From Pseudomonadota bacterium (GTDB lineage: Bacteria > Pseudomonadota > Gammaproteobacteria > Acidiferrobacterales > UBA6901): a DNA stretch of 44,018 nucleotides. The translations under genes were made by a program, and so were the position numbers. The stretch spans positions 1 to 44,018 of the forward strand of contig JAJXUF010000021.1 in NCBI GenBank assembly GCA_021783175.1, written 5' to 3'. The notes beneath the pieces were generated by a model. It saw only the letters and a list, made by a program, of their open reading frames with translations, had not been told where the DNA came from and made no database searches. Below, piece by piece: positions 23,021 through 31,407 of this stretch (position 1 is its first letter; every line of letters starts with the position of its first letter).

Positions 23021-24316
23021 TTAGGTGATCGTCGTTCCGCCGAACGCGCCCTTCCACAGCGGCGCCACAACGATGTTGAGGCAGGCGTGGGCGGCGCGCA
23101 ATGCCGCCTCAGCCATGTGCGCGTCGGGCGCGCGCGCAAAGATGAATCCCAGGTAATTGGACCCCTCCGGCAGCGGAACGAGTTCATAGCCCTCGCGTAC
23201 GTCGATAACAACATCCTCGATATACGGCACCCTCGTTGCCGCCAGCACGCCTTCCACGCGACGCAGTATGCCGGCTTGCGGGATCGGAATCATCAGGACA
23301 CCCGCCCCGCCGTCCTCCAGGCGTGTTTCAATCTGTTCGCCCATCGCATGTGCCAACACGATTTCCTCGAGCCCCAATCCCGTACCAAAACGCAGTAGCC
23401 GCCCGCATAACCCTCCTATCGTGCGTGCCGCCACTTCCAGAATCCACACCCCCTGCTCATTTATGCGGCATTCCGCGTGCACCGGACCTTCTAGCAGGCC
23501 GTAGGCGCGACAGGCGTCACTCAACCGCTGCAGCAAGACAGCCTGCATCGCACCGCTCAGGCGCGTCGGGGTAACATAATAGGTTTCTTCGAAAAAAGGG
23601 CCGTCGAGCGGGTCTGGTTTGTCAAAAATCGCGAGAATCTTTAATTGGCCGCCGCTGAGCAGACCTTCGACTGCGATCTCAGCACCCGGAATGAACCGCT
23701 CAATGAGGAGAAAGCGTCTTTCGTCTGGATCTTTGATCGGAGCCAGGATGGTGCTAATGCGCGCGACCGCCCGCAGCAGGGCAGCGGGATTGTCAACGCG
23801 AATTACGCCGCGGCTGGCCGCGAGTGCAACCGGCTTAAGTACGCAAGGATAGGGAATGCCTTCGATCTGCGGCGCGAGCGATCGCTCGAGGTCGAGTCTG
23901 CGATGCCACGGAACTGGCACACCACATTGCGCCAAGCGGTCGCGAGCAAGATCCTTGCGCCGCGCGAAGCGCACGGCATCGGGCGGATTGTGCGGCAGCC
24001 CTAAGGCACTGCTCGCGCGCGCCGCCAGCTCTGTGCTGGCATCATCAGTACCAACGATGGCGGAAAACGGCCGGCTACGGGCTTCCTGCAACACGCTGCG
24101 CAGGGCGCTGTCCGCATCCGAAAAATCCACTTGCAGCCCCTTGGCGTAGGCAGTTACCAGCGAATGCCTGCTTTCCGAGGCAATCAATACCTCAATGCCG
24201 CGCTGTCCGGCCGCCTCGATAAACGGTGCGGTGCGGTAGCTGCCGTGCGGCGCAATTAGCAGCAGGCGCCGCGCTGGGACACTATTACTTTCCGCAACCG
24301 CCGCCGCAACCACCAC
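23021..24316 (-). CDS. ATP-grasp carboxylate-amine ligase-like protein
   Basis: The product (about 431 residues) has the ATP-grasp architecture: an N-terminal nucleotide-like fold (RRLLLIAPHGSYRTAPFIEA), a central region with CVLKPVALAASRGVIRV (lysine and glycine-rich ATP loop), IERFIPGAEIAVEGLLSGG, and the metal-binding end WILEVAARTIGG. These enzymes join a carboxylate to an amine or thiol through an acylphosphate; the substrate is unknown. No ATG lies near the conserved start. I use one of two adjacent GTG codons (24316 or 24313), which places the start inside the erpA-like gene, about 30 bases before its stop. The longer open frame to 24430 is erpA sequence read in another frame. It is probably co-transcribed with the carrier. 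Confidence 0.75.
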   Translation of the reverse strand: MVVAAAVAESNSVPARRLLLIAPHGSYRTAPFIEAAGQRGIEVLIASESRHSLVTAYAKGLQVDFSDADSALRSVLQEARSRPFSAIVGTDDASTELAARASSALGLPHNPPDAVRFARRKDLARDRLAQCGVPVPWHRRLDLERSLAPQIEGIPYPCVLKPVALAASRGVIRVDNPAALLRAVARISTILAPIKDPDERRFLLIERFIPGAEIAVEGLLSGGQLKILAIFDKPDPLDGPFFEETYYVTPTRLSGAMQAVLLQRLSDACRAYGLLEGPVHAECRINEQGVWILEVAARTIGGLCGRLLRFGTGLGLEEIVLAHAMGEQIETRLEDGGAGVLMIPIPQAGILRRVEGVLAATRVPYIEDVVIDVREGYELVPLPEGSNYLGFIFARAPDAHMAEAALRAAHACLNIVVAPLWKGAFGGTTIT

Positions 24317-24671
24317 AGGTACCGGTTCCGCCAACGCTCTGGAAGACGTTATTGAACACGAAGCTCGGATTGAGGCTGTCGTTGGTGAAGTCGATTTCAC
24401 AGCCGCGCAGATAATTGAGCGCAACTGCATCCACCAAGACCTTGAAACTCTGCCCTTCTATCACGCTGTCGTAGGGTGTGGTCGCTTCGGCATAGGTCAT
24501 GCCATAAGCCATGCCGCCACAGCCGCCGCCGGCCACAAAAACGCGGATCGCGGACGCCTCTCCGTCGGATTGGCTGAGCAGCTCGGCTATTTTGGCCTGG
24601 GCTGCCGGCGTAAGGCGAATGTCGTCGTCATTGATTTCGGGCTGGTAGGCCACACTTGCTGCTGCCGACAT
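24285..24671 (-). CDS. erpA: A-type iron-sulfur cluster carrier (ErpA/IscA-like)
   Basis: The 128-residue product delivers Fe-S clusters to apo-proteins. The ATG at 24671 follows GGAGG. Family motifs: LTPAAQAKIAELL at the start of the fold, RVFVAGGGCGGMAYGMTYAE with the first conserved cysteine, LRGCEIDF, and FVFNNVFQSVGG before the C-terminal cysteines. The end is unusual: CGGCGGGCGK gives three cysteines spaced CxxCxxxC instead of the CGCG of ErpA/IscA. One cysteine in LRGC is also extra. It overlaps the ATP-grasp gene. The symbol is by family resemblance; it could be a diverged A-type carrier. Confidence 0.75.
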   Translation of the reverse strand: MSAAASVAYQPEINDDDIRLTPAAQAKIAELLSQSDGEASAIRVFVAGGGCGGMAYGMTYAEATTPYDSVIEGQSFKVLVDAVALNYLRGCEIDFTNDSLNPSFVFNNVFQSVGGTGTCGGCGGGCGK

Positions 24672-24801
24672 AAAACCTCCAATTTTTACAAGGGAAATAA
24701 TCGTTACGGGTATTATTCTAACCTTCTTTTCGCTGTTCCGCCTAACCGGCATTCGTACAAATTAGACGCTGCAAACGTCGCGCAGGAGGCGCCCATTCAG
24801 T

Positions 24802-24840
24802 TATAATTCGGAACTACTTACATTAACCACTTTTAAAGTG
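24802..24840 (+). promoter_or_regulatory. Probable yggX promoter -10 and palindrome
   Basis: A consensus TATAAT lies at 24802-24807, 41 bases before the yggX start; no good -35 is seen at 17 bases upstream. A perfect 13-base palindrome CACTTT-T-AAAGTG (24828-24840) lies between it and the ATG, in the 5' leader, and may bind a regulator or affect translation. Confidence 0.4.
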
Positions 24841-24847
24841 TGAAATC

Positions 24848-25132
24848 ATGGCACGGACTGTATTCTGCAAAGTACTCAAACGCGAAGCCGAGGGGCTGGA
24901 TCGCCCGCCACATCCCGGCATCCTAGGCGAGCGCATCTACGAAAACGTCTCGCGCGAGGGATGGAACCAGTGGCTCCAGCGCCTGGCAATCATCATCAAT
25001 GAAAACCACCTCAGCACCGCCGACCCAGCAAGCATCGAGGTGATCGAAATGCACATGGTCGGGTTTCTCTTTGGCGAGGGTGACTACGGCAAACTTCCGG
25101 CCGGATTCCGCCCCCCGGGGCAGAAAAAGTAA
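24848..25132 (+). CDS. yggX: Fe(2+)-trafficking/oxidative damage protection protein YggX
   Basis: The 94-residue product matches YggX throughout: MARTVFCKVLKREAEGLDRP at the start with the conserved Cys7, then GILGERIYENVSREGWNQWL, LIINEN-like INENHLSTADP, and a C-terminal GDYGKLPAGFRPPGQKK. Length equals the family's usual 90 residues. It is a small cytoplasmic protein linked to iron handling and protection of Fe-S proteins from oxidation. The divergent neighbour is an A-type Fe-S carrier, a fitting context. Confidence 0.95.
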   Translation: MARTVFCKVLKREAEGLDRPPHPGILGERIYENVSREGWNQWLQRLAIIINENHLSTADPASIEVIEMHMVGFLFGEGDYGKLPAGFRPPGQKK

Positions 25133-25178
25133 TCCCTGGGTTTAAGGTTCCCAACCACAGATCTGGTCAATAATTACA

Positions 25179-25201
25179 GCCAGCGGCGGGAAGCCGCTGG
25201 C
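25179..25201. terminator. Strong hairpin after yggX
   Basis: GCCAGCGGC and GCCGCTGGC form a perfect nine-base stem around GGGAA, 47 bases after the yggX stop. No T-run follows on either strand, so its role as intrinsic terminator is uncertain. It lies between convergent genes (yggX and the IPT/TIG family). Confidence 0.45.
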
Positions 25202-25376
25202 CGAGCAGGTCGAGTTCCCAAAGTCTGCCATGACTCAAGCTAAGGTCACACAAAGGTGACTGACAGTTACGAGTATGAGCCGAGCCGGCCTGGAAATCCT
25301 ACAGACTGCCCAGCAGAAGTTGTCGCTCGTCTTGCGCGACGCCCCGCCCCCCACAGAAATTCAGTCGCCCGCGCTG

Positions 25377-26564
25377 TCAATTTACGATCAAGTTTGACGG
25401 TGGCTGCGGACAAGACCCGCAAAGCGGGTAGCCGTCCGGGTTGACGTTGCCGTTGGAGTCGAAGACGTAAAGGTAGGCGCCATCCAAATTCGGCAGCGAA
25501 TCGTTATGCAGCACAGCGTTGATAGAACCATCGGCCCAGGCGGTGGGAATCTCAACATCATGTACCGTGCTCGCGGCCCAGGTGGATGCATTGCCGATCA
25601 TCACGCGCGACCAGGTGTTGTCGACGTAGATGTCGGCCAGGCCGAAGGTGTTGGTGGTCGGAAACGAGGGGTCGTTGTCCGCAACACCCTGGATAGCCAT
25701 GTTGGCGATATCTTCATTGGTTGCTGAGTCGCGTAGCGTTAGGGTGTAGGTCGTCCAGCCCATGTAAATGGGTTCCTGTCCGACGAGAGAGCCGTTCACC
25801 CACCACTGCATCGTTCCATCGGTGCAGGTATAGCAGGTGTTGACCTGATAGGCGATTTCGTCGGAAAACCACTGGTTGAGCGGGCCTTCTGTAAGCGTGG
25901 GACTTGTCGCGGTACCGGATGTGGCGCCATTGACGTAGGTCGCCGCGTAGGCGCTTGACATGCCGCCAACCGTGTTATGCAGGCCGTCAGCCTCCACGTT
26001 GCCGTTCCACGAGCCCCACACCCACTCCGTTCCTCCGGAAAAGAGGCTATACATGCGGAAGGGTTTCCAGTTTATCGTGTTCGCTGTCGCGAAGTTTTTC
26101 TTTGCCTTCCGGAAGACATAATACTTGGCACCGAGGTCGTTCCAGGTAAACGCCCAGGCACCTGTAGAGGTGGCAGGAGGGTCCACAAAGAACGCCCAGC
26201 TGACCCCCGATCCGGATTGCGGCGTGCCCTGGGCGTACGGTCCGTTTTGGGGACCACCCGTGGCACTATAGACCATATTGCCGACACTCGACCCCGTGCC
26301 GGGGCTGTTGCCCCATGATTGATCAAGCCCGAGCGGTGAAGGGTCGAGGTTTCCCTGTTTGAAGTCCGCCCAAACGTAAGGAGCGGCAGGAATCTTGGTC
26401 CCGAAGCCCGATCCATTGATGGTGACTGTGGCACCATTGACCAAACCACCGGAATCGCTCACACCAGTAATCGCCGGGGTAGCTTCGGTCCTAGCGCTTA
26501 GCAGACACAGCGCGATCAACGCATTCCAGCCTAGGATTCTGCGCACGGTTGCGGCGGTTAACAT
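25377..26564 (-). CDS. Secreted IPT/TIG-like domain protein, paralogue A
   Basis: The 395-residue protein has a signal peptide ending TEA-TPA near residue 28. An IPT/TIG-like immunoglobulin segment follows: PAITGVSDSGGLVNGATVTI and NGSGFGTK (about residues 30-60). The remaining 330 residues, rich in Trp, Tyr, Asn and Gly, have no named family; blocks include WKPFRMYSLFSGG, WWVNGSLVGQEPIYMGWTTY and DIYVDNTWSRVMIGNASTWA, and the end is GYPLCGSCPQPPSN with two cysteines. A carbohydrate- or surface-binding extracellular role is inferred from composition only. It lies 31 bases after paralogue B and is very similar to it. Confidence 0.75.
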   Translation of the reverse strand: MLTAATVRRILGWNALIALCLLSARTEATPAITGVSDSGGLVNGATVTINGSGFGTKIPAAPYVWADFKQGNLDPSPLGLDQSWGNSPGTGSSVGNMVYSATGGPQNGPYAQGTPQSGSGVSWAFFVDPPATSTGAWAFTWNDLGAKYYVFRKAKKNFATANTINWKPFRMYSLFSGGTEWVWGSWNGNVEADGLHNTVGGMSSAYAATYVNGATSGTATSPTLTEGPLNQWFSDEIAYQVNTCYTCTDGTMQWWVNGSLVGQEPIYMGWTTYTLTLRDSATNEDIANMAIQGVADNDPSFPTTNTFGLADIYVDNTWSRVMIGNASTWAASTVHDVEIPTAWADGSINAVLHNDSLPNLDGAYLYVFDSNGNVNPDGYPLCGSCPQPPSNLIVN

Positions 26565-27920
26565 GGATTGTCGGTCCGCAGGTCTTTGGATCCGGTTAAT
26601 TGGCGGTCAGGTTAGCGGGCGGCTGCGGACACGATCCACAAAGCGGGTAGCCGTCCGGGTTGACGTTGCCGTTGGAGTCGAAGACGTAAAGGTAGGCGCC
26701 ATCAAAGCTCGGGAGGGAATCGTTGTGCAGTATCACAGAGACGGAACCGTCGGACCAGGCGGTCGGAATCTCCACATCATGCACCATGCTCGCGGCCCAG
26801 GTGGATGCATTGCCGATCATCACGCGCGACCAGGTGTTGTCGACGTAGATGTCGTCCATGCCGAATGCGTTGGTCAGCGGGAATGAAGGCGCATTCGCCG
26901 CAACTCCCTGAGCGTACAATCTGATCATCGAGCCGTTCGACGTTGAGTCGTCGCGCATAATGAAATGGTATGTGGTCCATCCCATGTTGACCGGAAGCTG
27001 GCCAACAAGCTGATTGTTGACGTACCACCAATATAATCCATCATTGCTTGTGGTCGTCGAGTTGACCTGCCAGATATTCTCTTCCGAGAACCATTGGCTG
27101 ACAGGGCCGGCGACTAATGCGGGGTTTGTCGGTACGCCGTTGACCGCCGCGTAGGGTGACACTTCAGTGGTGCCATAGGCACTTATTCCCTCGCTTTCAT
27201 AGTTTCCGTTAAATGATCCTTCTGCCCAATCTGGATATGCCAGGTTGCCGCTTGAATTGAGATTCCAGATACGGAAGGGTTTCCAGTTCAGTTGAGCGCC
27301 AGTTCCTAGATAATTTTCCACATCGAAATTTCTGAAGCTCTTTTTGAAAACGTAATATCGCGCGCTGAGATCGTTCCAGGTGAATCCCTTGGCATCGATG
27401 GCCAGCGCCCATGCGTCATCAGAACCGCTTCCGGTCAGATTCAAAGGAATGCCCGCCGCATAGGGGCCATTGTTGGGTCCGCCCGTTGCGCTGTACACCA
27501 TGTTCTGAATCTGCGTCCACTGGGTTTGTTGACCCAGGTTCGACGGCTCGATAGAACCGTTACTGAAATCGGCCCACAGGTATGGCGCAGCGGGTGACTT
27601 GGTTCCAAATCCTGATCCGGTAATTGTGAGGGATGCGCCATTGACCAGGCCGCCCGCAGTACTGACTCCGGTAATGCTCGGCGTGGCGAATACTTCAGCG
27701 CTAAGCAAGCTCAGCACGATGAAAGCATTCCACGTGAAAGCTTTGCGCAGGCTTGCTCCGGATAACATTTGCATGTCAGTCCTCTACAAGTCGTAAGGAT
27801 TCGTTCAACTAGCGGTCAGGTTTGACGGTGGCTGCGGACAAGACCCGCAAAGCGAATAGCCGTCCGGGTTGACGTTGCCGTTGGCGTCGAAGACGTAAAG
27901 GTAGGCGCCATCCAGATTCG
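25379..27920. repeat. Three dispersed copies of the IPT/TIG-family 3' end
   Basis: About 105 bases encoding the tail are nearly identical at 25379-25483 and 27813-27920 and recognisable at about 26618-26705. A longer identical block (67 bases) is shared by 25569-25635 and 26788-26854. The copies are in the same orientation, so recombination between them could delete or duplicate whole genes. Confidence 0.7.
26596..27774 (-). CDS. Secreted IPT/TIG-like domain protein, paralogue B
   Basis: The 392-residue protein parallels its downstream neighbour from end to end: signal peptide (cleavage near VFA-TPS), IPT/TIG-like start SITGVSTAGGLVNGASLTIT with GSGFGTKSPAAPY, the DIYVDNTWSRVMIGNASTWA block and the same GYPLCGSCPQPPAN tail. 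Central parts differ, so the pair has diverged, while several stretches are identical at DNA level (for example 26788-26854 against 25569-25635), which suggests recent recombination or gene conversion. The ATG at 27774 has no strong ribosome-binding site. Confidence 0.75.
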   Translation of the reverse strand: MQMLSGASLRKAFTWNAFIVLSLLSAEVFATPSITGVSTAGGLVNGASLTITGSGFGTKSPAAPYLWADFSNGSIEPSNLGQQTQWTQIQNMVYSATGGPNNGPYAAGIPLNLTGSGSDDAWALAIDAKGFTWNDLSARYYVFKKSFRNFDVENYLGTGAQLNWKPFRIWNLNSSGNLAYPDWAEGSFNGNYESEGISAYGTTEVSPYAAVNGVPTNPALVAGPVSQWFSEENIWQVNSTTTSNDGLYWWYVNNQLVGQLPVNMGWTTYHFIMRDDSTSNGSMIRLYAQGVAANAPSFPLTNAFGMDDIYVDNTWSRVMIGNASTWAASMVHDVEIPTAWSDGSVSVILHNDSLPSFDGAYLYVFDSNGNVNPDGYPLCGSCPQPPANLTAN

Positions 27921-27990
27921 GCAGCGAATCGTTATGCAGCACGGCGTTGATAGTACCAACGGCCCAGGCGGTGGGTATCTCCACATCATG
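27805..27990 (-). pseudogene. C-terminal fragment of a third IPT/TIG-family paralogue
   Basis: Sixty-one codons match the last part of the two paralogues: HDVEIPTAWAVGTINAV, NDSLPNLDGAYLYVFDANGN and the GSCPQPPSNLTAS end, with a stop at 27805. Homology begins abruptly at CATGATGTGGAG (27990), which also contains the stop codon of the lipoprotein gene. There is no start codon or signal peptide, so the fragment is not expressed on its own. It is closer to paralogue A than to B over the tail. Confidence 0.75.
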
Positions 27991-28417
27991 GAATCGTCTT
28001 GACTACTACATTTGAGTCGCCGCTGTCCTGTCCACTTGAATCAAATGCCTGAACGGCGATATACCATGTGCCCGAGGTAATATTGGTCAAAGTATATGAG
28101 CAGGTCTGGATCTGTCCGCAGTTATTTGCTGTTCCGCCAGCGCTGCACGAAACAGCATTTGGTGCCAAGGTTTCCTTGAGCGCCATATTGCTTGACGAGG
28201 TGCCCGAATAGACGTGGTAACCGGCAATGCTGGTAAGGCAGCTGCCATTCATGTTCTGGTTTGGCGCATTCCATTTGAGCGTTACTGTCGAAATGCCTGT
28301 TGCCGTAGAACCATTGCCAGACGAACTGCCTCCGCCGCTGCAGGCAGTCAAGACCAGACACAAAACACCGAGCCCGAAGCTCCGGCAATGACGTCCCAAA
28401 GCTCCTCGTTTTTCCAA
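27986..28417 (-). CDS. Lipoprotein with fibronectin type III-like domain
   Basis: The 143-residue product has a lipoprotein signal (GLGVLCLVLTAC, lipobox LTAC with the modified Cys26), a Gly/Ser-rich linker, and one fibronectin type III-like module: TVTLKWNAPNQNMNG, IAGYHVYSGTSSS, YTLTNITSGTWYIAVQAFDS. Four cysteines in the module may form disulfides. Its stop codon lies inside the junction with the IPT/TIG fragment, so the original 3' end may have been replaced. It is probably an outer-membrane-anchored surface protein. Confidence 0.75.
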   Translation of the reverse strand: MEKRGALGRHCRSFGLGVLCLVLTACSGGGSSSGNGSTATGISTVTLKWNAPNQNMNGSCLTSIAGYHVYSGTSSSNMALKETLAPNAVSCSAGGTANNCGQIQTCSYTLTNITSGTWYIAVQAFDSSGQDSGDSNVVVKTIP

Positions 28418-28665
28418 ACTCCCTCCTTATTTTTTTGCCTACGGGAGAAAGAATAGCATCAGACCTCTAAACACCTTGAATCTGCGTGCGATTTCCCCGT
28501 CAGACGCGCAAAAGCGGCCGACCACCGCGCCACTTCTGAGATCCATCAACCGCCAAGGAGCGCCCCTGCTGCATTCCAAATCCGCGATAGCTTGCAACTA
28601 GACGTCAAAAAAAGCCGCTGACACTACTTTTGCGCCCATCTTGCAGTCCAGAACTTTCCTGCCAG

Positions 28666-29046
28666 TCAATCGATCGCCAAGGTCACGAACGCAACAGCGT
28701 GATCTTGCTCATCCGCGAGACTCACGTGAATACTCGTTATCCCTTTTGACCGAATGAAATCGCCTGCCTCGCCGCTAAACACCAGCTCTGGTTTGCCGGC
28801 ACTGTCGTGGGATACGCCGATATGGCTTAATGCAATTCCGCCACTGAAACCCGTCCCCATAGCCTTCGCCGCCGCTTCTTTGGCGGCAAAACGCTTCGCC
28901 AGAAAATGCGCCTTGCGCGATTCCATTTGATATTCCTCCATCTCTTCGGCGGTTAGAATGCGCTCGGCAAATTTGTCCCCGTAGCTTTCGATATTCTTCT
29001 GCATGCGTGATACACGCACAATATCAGTACCAATGCCAAAGATCAT
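28666..29046 (-). CDS. acpS: Holo-[acyl-carrier-protein] synthase
   Basis: The 126-residue enzyme transfers 4'-phosphopantetheine from CoA to acyl carrier protein. Signatures: [15 protein letters not shown] at the start with the Mg-binding aspartate, [14 protein letters not shown], and [20 protein letters not shown]. Length equals the family's. It is the last cistron of the lepA-acpS cluster, overlapping pdxJ by four bases. The 250 bases behind it hold no gene and no clear hairpin; a T-run after GCGGC near 28611 on the minus strand may help termination. Confidence 0.95.
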   Translation of the reverse strand: MIFGIGTDIVRVSRMQKNIESYGDKFAERILTAEEMEEYQMESRKAHFLAKRFAAKEAAAKAMGTGFSGGIALSHIGVSHDSAGKPELVFSGEAGDFIRSKGITSIHVSLADEQDHAVAFVTLAID

Positions 29047-29771
29047 CGACGCGCCTCGTACATCAGGCGCTTCATTTCGCGTACCGCCTGCTGAAGTCCG
29101 ATAAACAGTGCGCGTGCAATGATGGCATGACCGATGTTGAGTTCGGCGATTTCGGTGATTGCCGCTATCTCATGCACGTTAAGATAATTCAGTCCGTGAC
29201 CGGCATTTACCTGCAAACCTAGCTCGCGTCCCTGTTCCACTGCCAGCTCTATGCGTCCTAGTTCCTGCACGCGCTCCTGCTCAGTCGGTGCGTCGGCATA
29301 ATGCCCGGTATGGATTTCAATGACAGGCGCGCCACTGCCAGCAGCGGCTTCGATCTGAGATGGATCTGGATCAACAAAAAGCGATACGCGCACGCCGGCC
29401 CCGGCCAGGCGCGCGCACGCCGCGGCGATTCTTGCCTGATGCGACACCACATCCAATCCACCCTCGGTCGTCAGTTCGGCCCGCCGCTCGGGAACCAGAC
29501 AACACTCTTCCGGCCGCATGCGTACCGCAAAGTTGACCATCTCGTCAGTTACCGCCATCTCCAGGTTCATCCGCGTTTGCAGAATACCCTTCAGCATTTC
29601 GACGTCGCGTTCCTGAATATGGCGTCGGTCCTCGCGCAGATGCAGCGTTACCGCGTCCGCTCCCGCCTGTTCCGCTTCAATGGCCGCTTGAATCGGGTCC
29701 GGATAACGCGTACCACGCGCCTGGCGCAGCGTCGCCACGTGGTCGATATTAACGCCGAGCTTGATCATCAC
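29043..29771 (-). CDS. pdxJ: Pyridoxine 5'-phosphate synthase
   Basis: The 242-residue TIM-barrel enzyme makes pyridoxine phosphate from 1-deoxyxylulose 5-phosphate and aminoacetone phosphate. It begins [19 protein letters not shown], the family hallmark with the active-site histidine, has [14 protein letters not shown], the catalytic glutamate region [11 protein letters not shown], and ends with NVHEIAAI and [12 protein letters not shown]. Overlaps recO and acpS by four bases each, so it is translated in a coupled chain. Confidence 0.96.
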   Translation of the reverse strand: MMIKLGVNIDHVATLRQARGTRYPDPIQAAIEAEQAGADAVTLHLREDRRHIQERDVEMLKGILQTRMNLEMAVTDEMVNFAVRMRPEECCLVPERRAELTTEGGLDVVSHQARIAAACARLAGAGVRVSLFVDPDPSQIEAAAGSGAPVIEIHTGHYADAPTEQERVQELGRIELAVEQGRELGLQVNAGHGLNYLNVHEIAAITEIAELNIGHAIIARALFIGLQQAVREMKRLMYEARR

Positions 29772-30502
29772 CTTTGTCCTTTCTCGGAATGGTTTGCTGC
29801 CGGGCGGTCAGTTCGAAAAAGCGAGCGGCTATGGAGCGGCCTCCCCCCTAAGTGGTGGGCAATACAGGCACGCATCAACATCTTGCTATCGAATAATTCT
29901 GTAGGCTCGGAAAACTGCTCGCGCGCCAGCGCTAACAAACTTGCCCCCTTCACCCGCACCCCATAATCTGCCGACGGCGCGCGCACGGGCCCGCGATCCG
30001 GCACGTAATCATAGTCGACATCCGCCGCAATTGGGCAATTGCCACTTACCTCGCGATCCAGAACCAATCCGTAACCCAATTCCTGCAGCATATGCTTTTC
30101 GAACAACCGCAATGTGATTTCTGTGATATCAGCCCGCTGCAGATTGAAAAGGGCGTGCGCATAAACGTCGAAAAGATCTTCGTGCGGATCGTGGCGATGC
30201 AGAAGGCGCACCAGCAGTTCGTTCAGATACAGACCGCAATAAGTCTGCTCCCCGACGAGATGCGCTGCCGGACCGGCCCCTTCCGCACCGGTTAACGTGG
30301 CCACCTCACCCCTGCCACTCCATCCGATGAGCAGCGGCTGGAATGGCGCCAGCGCTGCGCGCAACGGTGAGCGTGGCCGGCGCGCACCCTTGGCAATCAG
30401 GCCCAAACGCCCGAAAGCCCGCGTGAACACTTCAAGGAGCAGACTGGTCTCTCCATAATGCGCATGATGCAGAATGAAGGCCGATTGCTGCTGTATGCGC
30501 AT
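29768..30502 (-). CDS. recO: DNA repair protein RecO
   Basis: The 244-residue protein works with RecR and RecA in recombinational repair. The N-terminal OB-fold is clear ([40 protein letters not shown]), followed by the helical domain ([29 protein letters not shown]). Cysteine-based zinc binding seen in some RecO proteins is not conserved here. Its start is two bases after the era stop. Confidence 0.95.
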   Translation of the reverse strand: MRIQQQSAFILHHAHYGETSLLLEVFTRAFGRLGLIAKGARRPRSPLRAALAPFQPLLIGWSGRGEVATLTGAEGAGPAAHLVGEQTYCGLYLNELLVRLLHRHDPHEDLFDVYAHALFNLQRADITEITLRLFEKHMLQELGYGLVLDREVSGNCPIAADVDYDYVPDRGPVRAPSADYGVRVKGASLLALAREQFSEPTELFDSKMLMRACIAHHLGGRPLHSRSLFRTDRPAANHSEKGQR

Positions 30503-30504
30503 AA

Positions 30505-31407
30505 TCAGCTGTCATCCCCGTAACCAAAGCTGCGCAGTAGCCGGGCGTCATCCGACCAGCCTTCGCGCACCTTCACCCACAGTCCGAGGTACACCTTGGT
30601 CCCGAATAGCTTCTGCATCTCAAGGCGCGCGCGCTTGCCGATCTCCTTTAGCCGCACGCCATCCTTGCCGATAAGAATCGCCTTCTGCCCTTCTTTTTCC
30701 ACAAAAATGGTTGCTTCAATGCGCAACAAACCGGGTTCCTGGCGAAAACTGTCTATCATGACGGCTGTTGCGTAGGGTACTTCCTGCCCAAAGCTGCGGA
30801 AAACCTGCTCTCGCACCAGTTCGCCGACCATGAAGCGGTCGCTGCGATCGCTTACTTGTTCGGCCGGAAACTGCGCCGGATGTTCCGGCAGATGACTGCG
30901 CACCACGGTCTCGAGTGCGGCAACATTGTCACCGGTTCGCGCTGACACCGACACAATCTCCGCAAACCCCATCTTTGTGCGCGACTCCTCGATAAGAGGC
31001 AGGAGCTGTGAGCGGTCGGCAAGCCGGTCAACCTTGTTGATTACCAACACTACCGGACATTTCTGGCGACGGACAAGCGTCAACGCCGGTGCGTCCTCCG
31101 GCAGCCAGCCGGAGACGCCGATCACAAGCAACACGCAATCAACGCCCTCGACGCTTCCGCTTGCCGCACGGTTCAGATACTGATTCATGCCGCCGCCACC
31201 TTGGCTTTGTACACCCGGTGAATCCACATAGATCATCTGGGCGTCCGATGAGGTCTTGATTCCCAGTATGCGGTGCCGAGTAGTCTGAGGCCTGCGCGAA
31301 GTGATGCTAATCTTCTGGCCGACAAGGCGGTTTACGAGCGTGGACTTGCCGACGTTCGGACGTCCGATGACGGCAATAAATCCGCTGCGAAATTCACCGG
31401 TGGTCAT
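30505..31407 (-). CDS. era: GTPase Era
   Basis: The 300-residue GTPase binds 16S rRNA and aids 30S maturation. G1 is GRPNVGKST (about residues 15-23), G3 is DSPGVQ, G4 is NKVD, and the C-terminal KH domain has AILIGKDGVRLKEIGKRARL with the GxxG loop. Overlaps rnc by 14 bases, the usual rnc-era pairing. Confidence 0.97.
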   Translation of the reverse strand: MTTGEFRSGFIAVIGRPNVGKSTLVNRLVGQKISITSRRPQTTRHRILGIKTSSDAQMIYVDSPGVQSQGGGGMNQYLNRAASGSVEGVDCVLLVIGVSGWLPEDAPALTLVRRQKCPVVLVINKVDRLADRSQLLPLIEESRTKMGFAEIVSVSARTGDNVAALETVVRSHLPEHPAQFPAEQVSDRSDRFMVGELVREQVFRSFGQEVPYATAVMIDSFRQEPGLLRIEATIFVEKEGQKAILIGKDGVRLKEIGKRARLEMQKLFGTKVYLGLWVKVREGWSDDARLLRSFGYGDDS

